NCBI GenBank assembly: GCA_964247055.1
Contig: OZ176052.1
Location: 1-64,000 of the forward strand
DNA from: Paragordius varius
Taxonomy: Eukaryota; Nematomorpha
Direction: 5' to 3'
Length of the DNA stretch: 64,000 bases
Below the pieces are notes generated by a model that searched no databases, was not told the origin of the DNA, and saw nothing but the letters and a program-made list of their open reading frames with translations. Of this stretch, positions 47,801-59,493 are shown piece after piece. Position numbers and translations under genes: made by a program. Numbering within the stretch: the first letter of the stretch is position 1; each line of letters opens with the position of its first letter.

Positions 47801-50217
47801 AAGTGAACAAATGTGTATTAATGCTAGGTCTCTTGCTTTTGTCATAATGTGGATTAAGCAAGATTAAGCAAAAAAATATTCTATTACACATATTAAATAT
47901 TTTCAGTCACCAATTATAGACCTTTTCAACCAAAAAGAAACTCAGTTTAATGTATTTTAATTATGATATTAAGAAAGTGGTGGCCAAATTTTTTATATTA
48001 TAATGTATTTGGTAGGGCCAGTTGTATGCTGCCAGTCTTGCAAAGACGAGAGTTAAAGCTTTCAAATGTCCCATTTATATCCTTTAACAAAAAAGGAAAA
48101 AGAGGCTTTTATTTGTATATAATGTCAATGTATTAAGGTAATGAAAAATTGATTTAAGTATTAAATATAAATTTATATATATATACCGAAATTCAATCAG
48201 CAGTGGAAATATATATATATTGTTAATGAAAAGAGAAACATTAGTGAAAAACAGGTAAAAGATAGACTAGCAAAATACATAACAAACAGTAACTCAGAAG
48301 AAAATATAGGCAACAACCAACGATTATTAATTTAGGACATGACATACTGAGTCGTAGCATGTGGTTGTGAATGCGCAGGATGCATAGGATTGGGCTGTTG
48401 AAAAGCTCTCTCGGCAGGTCTCAAGGGAACAGCTGCCCCGATCTCCTCAGTGTACACGAGGGACGGATTGTTTTCTGCGAGAACGTTGCTTTCATAGAGG
48501 CGCTGAACCCGCGCTATTCCCTCCGAAGGCCGACGGAATCCACCCACCACACCCTTCGAAACTTGCGGGCCACCTGGAGCGGTTTGGGGAACAGCTGTTT
48601 GTGGCTGTGCCACGCTCCTGTTTGGAAGGGGTGGTGCCTTGGGAGGATATTTTTGATCCTGAAATTTTTGGGGATACTGAGTCCAAGAAGGGTGAGGCAA
48701 TGTTGCTTGCTGTTGTGGAGGAGCCATGCTTGCACCTCCAAAACTAGTCTGCTGCGCATTTATATTTATAGCTTGTCCTTGTTGAGGAGCTCGTTGTGAC
48801 ATATATTGATTTTGGGCATAAGAGCTAGTTTATTTTTTTATTGTATTATTTAACTTTTTAAATAAACTGCGAACGTATAGACTGATAAACAAACATGTGT
48901 GTAAAAACAAAAGTAGAATAGTTTTCAAAATAGAGAAGAGGAAATAATAAAAAGTAAATTAACCATAATAATGTAAGGATAAAATTTGATTATAAAAAAG
49001 ATATACCCAGACTGCTGTTGCCCGTAAGGTTTAGCTGTTTGATTGTGACTGTATCCTACTGAAGGTTCTTGCTAAAATCGACATAAAAGAAATGTCTCAA
49101 TGATTTACCAAATTTAAAGTGTAATGCAACAGCATAAGTATTAAAATGAAATAAACATATTATTATATTTAAAAAATGAATAAAATGTTAATAGAAATCT
49201 TGTAAGCATATTATACAGATTTAATTTGTGATGCCTAAGACTCCTGAAAAATATGCTTAAATACAAAATAAAGAGAAAAATGTACATAATTCAAAAAAAA
49301 TTCATAAAAATATATATATGACAGACCATTTGTTGTTGAAAATTTTGCTGTTGACCATGTTGGAAATGGTGTGGAGAGTGTTGATGTCCAGGGACGGGAA
49401 CATAATGGGGCGTGCCAGACGTGTCTCCAGACCCAGCTCCCGAGGGGGACCCAATAATTATATTCCCACTGCCATCTCGATATTTTTGTAGATTACTGCA
49501 ATACAAACACCACCCGTAAAAATGTTATTTTAGAAATTATAAAGTTAAATTTGTCACGTATAAACATAATGCATATTTTTAAGTCAAAAATGTAGCTTTC
49601 TTTATTTTAGTGATTTTAAATAAAATATATCAGCTTGACAAAAGAGTATGTGTTACGTTGGATACAAATCCAAAAATCATTCTTTATAAGTCAGCTGTTT
49701 TAGAAAAATTCTATATTTTTAAAATGGAAAAACTTTGCAAATTAATGATTAAGCATTACATGAGTTTTTTGCGATCCAATATACTTTTAGATTATTAGGT
49801 AAAGCGTAAATTAGAATTCGTAATTTGCTTATGAGGCTAAAAAATTTGAAAACTATTAAAGTATGAATCCTTAAACAATTTTCCATAAACAACGTGAAAC
49901 CAATTTAACCGAACAGATTAATAAGATGTATTAGAGAAGGTATGAACCTAGTACGTAAAAACTATGCCTTTTTCAAAACTGATACGTTAGTTTAATTTTT
50001 CACAGAAGCCATATAAACAATAAAATGTAAACTTTTAATTTGAATTCTAATACTGATTTTTGCATTTTAGACGCTTTACTTTATACGGGTGAGAAACAAA
50101 GCTATAATTTTGTAAATATGTAAAATAAAGATAAAAAGTTAAACTAAATGATTAACATTTTTTTACAAATAAAACAATATTTCTTCACTTTTTCTATGGA
50201 ACCTAAATGGCTACAAT

Positions 50218-50254
<37 letters not shown>

Positions 50255-52557
50255 AATGCGTACCAATTTACATCAATAATCCTGATATTGCAACCAAAAA
50301 CAATAAATTATATTAAAATCAATGATAAAATATGTTAGTCTTTAAAAAAATATTAGTCTTATAATATTACGATCTTTGAATGACAACTTAAATAAGTTTT
50401 CGTTTTTGCGGATTTTAAAAGCTGGCAAGTTTTCCCATTCAAAAATATTAGAATTAGATAAGCCATATCTTTGATCCTAAATGGGGAACAATATCTAAAT
50501 ATACCATTTTTTTTAATGCGATATAAACCATGACATTTATTAAATAACACATATTTAGGATGTTTATCGCACTGGTACCAATTTTCTGTATTTATATTTT
50601 AATTGTTATCAAATTTGTCAAGAGTTGGTTTAATTAACCGAGATTTTATTGAGTTGGAAATGCTTATCATTATATATAATGATTTCACACTATCTCTCAT
50701 AATGATTTTTTATTAAAAAGGTATAAAAACCATGGATTATGACTATAATTATTAACTAAAAAAGTTAAACGATTTAGATCACATAGGCATGCAAGAAAAA
50801 GGTTTTGGCAAGAGACCTAATAGTATTAGGTAAGATTGTTTAAAATTAAATTCAGAGAGCGGGTTAAAAGAAATTGAAACTTGGGATGCTGGTTTAAAAA
50901 AGCTGCAAACTTTGCTTGTGGAGTTTGACCTCGAGGGACACCGGCTAAAGCTAAACCTTGCGTAAGATAAGATCCAATCACTCGATCTGCTTTAGGTTTG
51001 ATGCTGGGTGTTATGATAGGCCTGGTTCGATAAGGCTGCAATAGCAAAATAGTAAATTAGCCAAGTTTTTCCTTAAATTTGAAATAATAATGCAGTATAT
51101 ATACTTGATTTATAATTTCTTCGGCTTCTTTGAACGTGTCAACCTCATAGGGTGGAGATGTGGACCATTCTGGATTTGTTTTGCCAAGAGGAGACATTCT
51201 ACGCTCAGCACTTGGCGCTCTATAAATTATATTGACATAAATGCTGATACTTTTTATTATACAGTCCGACATTTTTTTAGATCATAATTAATTTTTCCAA
51301 TTTAACTCTGAAATGCCTCATTACCAGTAGCGGAATTGTAAAACTAAACAAAATCTAATAAATAATTCTAAAGAAACCCGTTATAATGTCCCTTGCACGC
51401 CCTTAGTTTTGCCACTGCTTTTACCAAAATAACAAAGTTGTAAACAATCCTTAAAATATAATAAATGACCTATATTCCGGCAATGGATGTGCATATTCCG
51501 TCAGAGTCCCAATATTGATTCCGCTCTTGTACACAAACTGAGGTGTCGGAACTCCGTGGATCCTCAGATACTCGGCGGTGTTGGCCGAGCCCTCGGGTCC
51601 CATAATGACACCTTCTCCACTGGGAAACTGACTACTGGACGCTGGGGAAGGTTGATGCATATCGATTCCCCCATTTATGTTTGCCATTGATGGAGCTCCT
51701 TGATTATAGTATGAGGTATAAGCGCCCTGGGGTTGTCCTCCGCTTTGTGAGCCACTTTGATAATGATGAGCCTGTTGATTAAACTGATTCGTATTTTGAA
51801 AGTTCTGATTCTGGTATTGATTTAGGTTTTGATAAGATTGAGAACCGCCAAAATTATTATAACCGGTACCAAGTTGAGCAGCAGTTCCAGGTGCGTGAGC
51901 ATATTGATTTTGTTGTTGAAAGGGTTGATACGAATGACCACTTTGTCTGGCATCATCGTTTACAACTAATATGGAAAAACATTACAATAAATAATGACCT
52001 TTTTGAAAAATTGCGAGGCCACCAAACTCTAGGTTTGGACCACCATGTTTTATTTAAAACATGATCATAAAATGATCTTTTTACAATATTGACTACAGTA
52101 ATATAGATTTATTTTTAAACGCTTAACATTGCTTTAAAAGTGTTTCTAAAAATCATTACCAACAAATCTATTTGGGCTTGCTTGGTTTTGTCTTTGTTGC
52201 TGTTGGTAGGGCTGTTGATAAGGCGCCGAATTCTGGTAAGAACCATCAGAACCTGCAGGAAGTCCAAAAGACCGAACTCCAGTTCCACTGGCCGCCGATG
52301 ACTCATCATAAAAGTATTCACCCTCTCGATTGGGTTGATAAGCCCCTTGACCCTGTAAAAAGCGTTGAGGCGAAACCGATCTCGTCCGGCCATTGACTCC
52401 ACCAACTGGGATAGTATCTTCCAACACGCTTCCATACTGCGAAGGGGATCCTTGGCGACTGCGACTCATAAAGAGACCACTCCGAGCCGATTTCAACGGA
52501 CTGTGTTTCACCCAGGATGGAACATCTTGGTCTCGACTTTGGGCATAAGCGCCTCCG
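40598..52557 (-). CDS. large disordered Gln/Ser/Tyr-rich protein, unrecognised
   Basis: Nine consecutive minus-strand exons join with matching phases: 52557-52160, 51965-51470, 51219-51105, 51035-50881, 49495-49327, 49071-49007, 48824-48348, 46977-44683, then either 44257-42295 or 41852-40598. With the longer last exon the protein is about 2,040 residues, still lacking its true N-terminus since the first visible exon starts in mid-codon. Composition is low-complexity (Q, S, N, Y, P, H). Islands that look structured or conserved are PSWVKHSPLKSARSGLFMSR (exon 1), GVPTPQFVYKSGINIGTLTEY (20 shown of a longer island, exon 2), NPEWSTSPPYEVDTFKEAEE (exon 3) and a GGFRRPSEGIARVQRLYESN block (exon 7). 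It resembles cytoskeletal or Z-disc scaffold proteins in style only. I do not recognise a family and assign no function. No signal peptide or membrane segment is seen. Confidence 0.82.
42295..44257 (-). other. alternative last exon A of the large gene
   Basis: Acceptor TTTTACAG precedes T-ATT-GGC, in phase with the donor at 44683. It adds 654 codons counting the TAG stop. Most is disordered (Gln, Asn, Ser, His). The last about 120 residues (about 42680-42300) look like a folded domain: TKGIRLYTKDRIEKMYAYHR, then PTLIAVIFHERQEP, VDIMLLFKDGSVKKLANIDP and DIIDIQELHNLHKNFSGVV. This domain is Cys-free with alternating beta-like strands; the family is unknown. Around 43500-43425 sits FLNEINSMGSPERVLSRLKQ, a diverged copy of the repeat found in the previous exon. 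Confidence 0.75.
45100..46015 (-). repeat. four-copy protein repeat, SPxxVMxHLHHV motif
   Basis: Within exon 46977-44683 four spaced units read YLTEIDSFKSPDSVMHHLHH (about 46010-45950), YLSDINYLKSPEAVMAHLHH (45786-45724), YLSDIKNLKSPEAVMAHLHH (45402-45340) and YLDEINHFQSPQSVMSHLHH (45220-45160). Three of the four tails continue with H-D-(A/S)-S and a Gly-His/Gln segment. The consensus is Y-L-x-(D/E)-I-x-x-(L/F)-(K/Q)-S-P-x-x-V-M-x-H-L-H-H-V. Upstream in the same exon two other units carry RKGYTIYDD and RKGYTMYDD (about 46450-46200). Confidence 0.9.
50219..50251. repeat. AT microsatellite in an intron
   Basis: A pure AT run in the 1.4-kb intron between exons 51035-50881 and 49495-49327 of the large gene. 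Confidence 0.9.
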
Positions 52558-52901
52558 CTAAAATTTTAATTAAATCATAAATTTATTTATTAAGATTATT
52601 AGATAATCGGGATTAGACCAAAATGGCTAGAAAATTAACGATACAGTAGTTTAGTTTTTAGTCTCTAATGTTATGAAAAGCATTATCACAAGTTAATAAA
52701 GTTTGTAAACGAAATCAAACTTTATGTCATTTGAATTTCATTATTTTATTTAACGAAATAAAAATTACAGTAAAATTTGAAATTATACAGACAAAACATA
52801 AAGAAAATATTTTTGAAAAACAACCCTTATCTCTAGAATCTTATTTTTATTTGTAACACATTATTTAATATTGAAAAGTGTCAAATAGAAGTATATTTTA
52901 C

Positions 52902-53910
52902 CAAGGGCGTACCGAGGTGGGGGCAAGGGGGTGCATCATGCCCCGGGCGCCGCTATTTAGGGGCGCCTAAATGATTTTAAAAATTAAATTTTAATTATGC
53001 AAAAATAATAAGAAATTTCAAATAAGATTTTTCAGCAATTTAGGTAAGAAATATTATACATAAAAGATATTTTTTCTCTTAGTTGCCTTTTTCCTTTCCA
53101 AGTGATAAAATCTTTATATAATTAATATTTTATTAAATAAATTGGATTATAATTCTGTTAAAATTGTATTGTAAAATTTGCCTTGATTTACAATTATTTT
53201 TTAAATTATTATTGTTCGCTATTATCATAAGATCACTTCAATATATGCAACAAAAATATTATTTTTATATATAACTAGCGTAAATCTCGTCCTGCTACGC
53301 AGCCCGAGAAAGTCCTTCTTATGGGGAGGGGGGGGGGGGGGGCTATTTGAAAAAAGGGAAAATAAAATGATCCACACATGTGAATTATTTCGAAACATTA
53401 TTTAATAGCTATGATCTCATAAGAATTTCAAAACGCTGCATTCATACTAATATATTGTTTACTTGAGCGAAAAATAGATTCAAAAAATTATTTTTGTGGA
53501 CTTTGTTTTTTCAAAAAATATGGCATTTTACGGGGGGAGCGGGTAAAAAGAAGGCCTAAATTAAAAAAGCGAGACGACTATGTTTGGCGCAATCGAAAAT
53601 AACTAAACAAAAATCATATTTGAAATTGAATGGTCCATAACGTTCTCCGGAAAATTGTATCAAAGACACGATTTTTGTGGACTTCTGTTTTCAAAAAAAA
53701 ACGTTTTTTACACGGGATGGGCCCGAACTTGGGGCATAATTTAAGAAAATGGCGAAGCTATTGTCGGGGGATTCATTAATGATTAGATTTTTTTGACATT
53801 TGGATTTGCATTGGTTTACCGGTTTTCCGGAAACAGATCACAAAGCCATCTATAGAATTTATTAGAATATTTATGTATTTAAAAAATATATTTAGTATCA
53901 TATAAATATA

Positions 53911-53946
<36 letters not shown>

Positions 53947-54108
53947 ATAGATTTAAAATTTATATGACTGTGCAGTCTTATCTATGGTGTTTAGGTTACA
54001 ACGTTTGTATTTTTTTTACTAAATCGTTTTATTGGCTTTTTAAAACAAAAGGGGGGGCGCCATAAAAGTTTTATGCCCCGGGCGCCGCAAATGCTCGGTA
54101 CGCCACTG
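52902..54108. mobile_element. non-autonomous hAT MITE with 8-bp duplication
   Basis: The left tip is CAAGGGCGTACCGAGG. The right tip, read on the minus strand, is CAGTGGCGTACCGAGCATTT. Both tips contain GCCCCGGGCGCCGC. An exact duplication TATTTTAC flanks it at 52894-52901 and 54109-54116. The 1,207-bp interior has no transposase, but the right 160 bp match the hAT at the telomere. It contains a poly-G tract near 53323-53342 and an AT run near 53917-53942. It lies just upstream of the first visible exon of the large gene, possibly in its first intron. Confidence 0.93.
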
Positions 54109-54116
54109 TATTTTAC

Positions 54117-57100
54117 AAACACAATCAATATATTACAATCTTAATTAAATTTATATAGAAAAGATTAAGGTTTGAAAAAGTATGGTTGTCTTTTAAAAAA
54201 AAAATATTTTTTTATATTTTTTTATATTTTTTTATGTTATTTTTTGTCCGTATAATTATAATTTTTACTGTAAATATTAAAAGGTCAAAGTATTTTTAAT
54301 AAATTTTTTTTGTTTGTTTAATAAAAAAGGAATATATTATCATAAATTCATAATGTAAATAATATAATAGGATTTAAATTAAATCGACATTCATATTTTG
54401 GAGTATATTCTCCGTAACATCAAAATAATAGTCAATGCAAACCCAATTTTTTCTGGTTTCGGTGAAATGAATTCTTTTTAAAAGGGCGATTTAAACTCAC
54501 TGCTTCTGGTTCCAAAGAATTTTTTGTCAAAACAAATGTATCTAATTCGGTTCATTTTTTTGATTACGGATAACGTCATTTTATTAAAAAATGGCCGAAA
54601 AATAAAAACATTCAAAATTGTTTGTTTGCTATTTTCTATAAAAATCGAATTAATTAACGTACAGGATAATGATATGGAATTTTAGAAATGAGGGAGGTAT
54701 TATAAATTAACAAAATTGAATTTTATAAAACATTTTTTGGGACCGTTTGAAGCGGCAATTTCGGTTTCAAAATGTGTTTAAAAAAAGTATGGTTTTAATT
54801 CCACAAAAACGATTACGGTTTCAAGCCTTGAGCATGTATAGATATGCTGTTTATTTTACAGGTAAAAAAACACAAAGAGAAATTTATATTTTCTTTGAAA
54901 TGCTAAATATGATTAAAAGAAGCTCTAATATACAAAATGGAAAAAGTATAAAAGTTTGCATTTACCAATCATATCTAACTCTTTCAAAAGATGTTTAAAA
55001 TCTAATTTATTATAAATACAATTTGCACATCTTAACAACCAAACACTGAAAAATCTCAGAGTAATTACATATAGGAAGATCTTGTTGTAGTTTTAAGCAT
55101 TATATTTTATAATCTTATCGATACATCAGCCATTAACTCGTAAATTATTACGAGACCAGATTGTATTTTCAGTTTAATTAACATTTCTAAACTTGTAATA
55201 ATTTCATGAAAAATTTAAATCGCATCTTTAAATTTTAGCCAGTAATTTAAAAATGTACTCAAAGATTTAAATGATATAAATTTTACATAATTCATTTGCT
55301 TGAATTTAATATACTCGTATATAAGTTTAAAGTTTTTAAATATTGACTAAAGTAATTTTGCTGGTTTTTGAGAAAAAAACTAAATCGCACATAGTAAACA
55401 AATAAAAAACATTAAATTAAACGATGATATTTTGTTTGTTATTAAAATTATTAAAAATGTGCAAGATTTGTTGCGCGGAAAATGTTCAAGGTTATATGAT
55501 ATAAAGTTTGATTGCATTGAATTGCATTGATAAGCAAAAAATAGTTTAAACTGTTTATTATTAAAAAAAGGCTAAATATTTATATTTTAAAAGAAATTTT
55601 GAATCAAGAAAAATTCTAATTCGTATGCAATCATAAAAAGTGCCTAAAAGATTTTTAAAATAAAAAAATCTTTTTGAAAATTAAAATGGCTTATAATAAA
55701 GTAATTACACTGCATCTCCACGGAATTTTATGCCGTCCCATTTATAAGCAATTCCAGGTTGCATTATAAGATTTTATAGCAAAAAATCTTTGAATCAGTA
55801 CAGGTGGTGATTAGGACAATTAAAAAATTCGCTCAGGTTGTCGGATAAAATTAAAAATTTTGTCGTTTTAGCGCATTTGATACGCTGCACAAGTAGGTAG
55901 AGAGAATATATTAAAAGTATCCGCAATCGAAATAAAAATAAAATGGAATTTATCTTTTTCCCTTATTTTTTTATATACTTATTGAAAAAAAACAGTTTAT
56001 TGATAATGAAATTTTTTATTCGGTTTTCTTCGCATAAATACAATTTATAATATTGAATCTCAAAAAAATAAATCAGACACGAAATTATCGAAAATCGAAT
56101 TTATATTTTCAAATGCATATATTTTTGTTGCGCATATCAATAAATACCACATAGTTTAATGTATAGCACAAATTTAAAGAGCCAAAATATATATTTGCAA
56201 TAGTTAATACGTTATTTTTTTTATAAAAATAATGGTTAATATTATGTCGATTGAACCATAATTAATTTTTTTTTGCTGAAATCATCTCTCTTAAAATTAT
56301 ATTCGATAATTGATTTTTATTTTTAGATAATTATTTCAAACTTTTTACATGCCTTACTTTAATATAATAATAATTAGTTTTTAGCATAAACATATAAATT
56401 ATTATAGAATTAATTATATTTTGATACGTTAATTTAGTCATAATATTAATAATAATTACAAAATCAATTATATAAGCTAAAATCATTTAAAATTCATACA
56501 TTTTTATCTACCAATAAAATATCAACTAATATTCTTTTTCAAATTATTTAATAAAGATGGGTAAAAATTTATGTTAAGATTGTGTTTCAATTTGTGACAA
56601 GTTATAACCGATCGGCGGTTACATACAATGAGAAAATAGATGGAAACGCCAGACTTTTGATTGTAATAATTAATTCATTTGGGCAAAGAGTGCCCTAAAT
56701 TTTGTGAATGCTGCTTATCATTAATCCTCCATTTGAAAGACTAAGGGAGTGTTTATAAGCCATATGGCATTTGGCTTAAATTGAGTAAGTAAATGTTTTG
56801 TTTTCAAATAAACTCATTTTTCTAAGATTATAATACTATTATCGATAAAGTCGAATCGATAAAATGGTTTGTTTCCAATTTAACATTGAAAATATTTTCT
56901 TTCATATTGTTGTTACATGAATTATTATGTGTATTACATTTTGATTAGTTTAGAATTTATGACAATAAAATTATTGTATCAAATATTGTTTTGTTTTATA
57001 TATTTTTCTGATAAAACTACACTACTCTTAAACGCGCGATTTAAGTATCTTAAAATTCTAAAACAAAAAAAAGTTGGTTTTTTACAAAATATTTATATTA

Positions 57101-57868
57101 GGATAAAATATCCTTAAAAATGTAAAAAGTTTTCCATAAATTAGAGCTCTAACTTTTTGTTTTAGCATTAGAAAAAATAGTTTTGTACCAAATGCCGGTT
57201 TCTAAAAATTTTATCAAAACTTGGATACTGATTTTATTGTTTTTTGAAAATGGTTTTGATTTCGGCCCCCATAAAAGTAATTAGGTTTAACTAATAAAAA
57301 TATCTAGAGAAAAAAACATAAATTAGCTTCACATAAATAATAAGCTTCAGAAAAATTTGTATCCAACTTTTTTGTCAATTCAAAAAATACTCGAATTCAA
57401 GTATAAATAACAATTTTAATAATAATTTAACCATTAAATTGAAAATAATGAGAGAAACTCAATTGCACAAAACTATTAATTCTTACAATTAATATTATAA
57501 ACTTGAAAATATTAGCAATCATCTTATACCATTGTGGATGAGGTATGACGAATTAATATTGGTATCGATCCCGTCTGATTATAATAAATCACAATATGTT
57601 CATCAGAGGCGCTTAAAAACACATTTTTAAATAGTCGTTAATTAGGTTTGCGATGATATTGTTCGATTTTTTAGTTGGCCCTTTTTAATAAACGGTGGCT
57701 TAAGGCTTTCGCATTAAGAAAATCCAATCAGCATTTAATGGTAAATAGTCAAATGCCTTTCTTTTTATTTGTAAAATTTAGTTGGATGCACATATAAGTG
57801 GAAAGTTTGACATTTGACTGCGACGTAATTAACAAAACATACAATAGCAAATAATTTAAGGTTTTTAA
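54117..57868. other. AT-rich DNA, possible 5' region of the large gene
   Basis: No exon with a compatible phase-2 donor could be identified by eye. The first exon of the minus-strand gene should lie here or further right. Short open frames (54747-54998, 56917-57117) show no motif. Confidence 0.5.
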
Positions 57869-57870
57869 TA

Positions 57871-58440
57871 TACCATTTGCACTTCAAAATGTCCTTGAAC
57901 ACTTCAAGTTGGTCCTTAAACACTTCAAGTTGGCCCTTTGACTTTTTTGATTTTAACTTTTATCAATCAAATCGTAAATTCATCTATTTTATTGTTTTTA
58001 ATCTATTTTCTATTATTTAACATAAATAAATCGATATCAACTTTTAATCTTTGAGAAACCGTGTATCTTTATTAATTTCTTAAAATAATTTTGGATATTT
58101 ATAAGATTTTAACACTTAATTAATTAATATATAAGTTTTCTGGGTTATTAATTATTTTTCATTAAAAACATTTAAAAGTCAATAATTTTGTTCAATTAAA
58201 AAAATAGTTTGAAACAAAATATGGTTTTTAAATAAATTTTTTTATTTTTAAATGAAGAAATACATAATAAATAAAGAAAATTAGGTTAATAAATAATAAA
58301 ATAAAAAAATAAATGCAAAAATTATGGTTAAATCAAAATTTATAAATTTTAAGGACCAACTTGAACTGTTCAAGGACCAAATTGAATTGTTTAAGGACCA
58401 ACTTGAAGTGTTCAAGCACACTCTTGAAGTGCAAATGGTA
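57871..58440. mobile_element. second MITE with TACCATTTGCA ends and 21-bp repeats
   Basis: Inverted tips TACCATTTGCACTTCAA (57871) and TTGAAGTGCAAATGGTA (to 58440) are flanked by TA on both sides. Inside the left tip there are about three 21-bp units near CACTTCAAGTTGGTCCTTAAA. Inside the right tip there are three to four reverse-complement units (58350-58430). Same design and period as 19742-20069, but with a diverged unit sequence and a longer AT-rich core. Confidence 0.82.
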
Positions 58441-58442
58441 TA

Positions 58443-59493
58443 TAGAGCTGCAATTAAAAATCTAACATTTTTTGATTAGTTTATAATAGTTTTAGCTTAT
58501 TTTTTTAATATCTGATAGCTTTCAACTTTATTAATCTGAACCTATAATTAACACTGCATACATGATATATAGAAAATGTTAACTTTAAAAATATAAAACT
58601 CTTTGAACCCATAATAAATTAAACTTTCCTATTTTTAAACTAATTTTGAAAAATCGAAAAATGATATTGTATTTTGTAAAAAAGTATTTATATTATACAA
58701 AATTGTCAAAATGCAGTTATAACAGTTTTAAGGTGGCGTCGACTCAGCATCACTGAAGCGTTTTACTGTCAATATTCATTATTAACGACAAAACGGAAGA
58801 CAAATATTTTTAAAGACATCCATACTTTTTTATATTTTTAAAGAAACCTATCTTTTTGTATATATTAAATCTAAATTTGTAACAGACACAATTTTATACT
58901 ACACACGGGCCTCAAAGTTATATATTAAAAATCAAAGTTTAGTAGAATATTTTAAAAAAGGAATTGTCTTTTAAATATAAAATTATAAACTATTGTAATC
59001 GATGTTCACCACTATAGTGGCTTAGATATTTGTAAATATTTGCGCGAACACATTGGAAACTTTTAGGATAATCATTATTAATTTTTGGATACATATTATC
59101 GAAAAAAGTTTTTGCTGCCTAAATTTTAATATTATAGCCAAATTTCAAAAATCTTAAGCAGTTTCCTCACACAGATAGATAATATTGTCAAGCGTTTTTT
59201 ACAAATTAAAAAAGAGATTATCGATTTTGGCTAAATGTAAAAAAATGGATTAACTCTTTTCTTGTTCTCAGCCCTATTTTTTTAGTAGCGACTATATAAA
59301 AAAATTTAAATTTGCCCTACCTATCAAAATACAAGCCTTTAAATGGAGAGATTTTATAGGCAAGATTATATATAGCTACATACAACATTTTTTATTAATT
59401 TTTTAACTTTAGAGCTGGATGTTGTTTTTTACTTATAAGAGAAGAATAAATTTCACTTTAAAAAAAATAATTTTAAACAATTTAAGACAAATT
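58443..59493. other. AT-rich intergenic DNA, nothing recognised
   Basis: No coding or repeat structure supported. Confidence 0.5.

Noticed and set aside
48371..48799. 142-codon plus-strand frame
   Set aside because: Antisense shadow of exon 48824-48348, whose own frame joins its neighbours at matching splice phases.
52115..52435. Second minus-strand frame overlapping the first visible exon of the large gene
   Set aside because: A different frame of the same exon; the chosen frame is the one that splices in phase to 51965.
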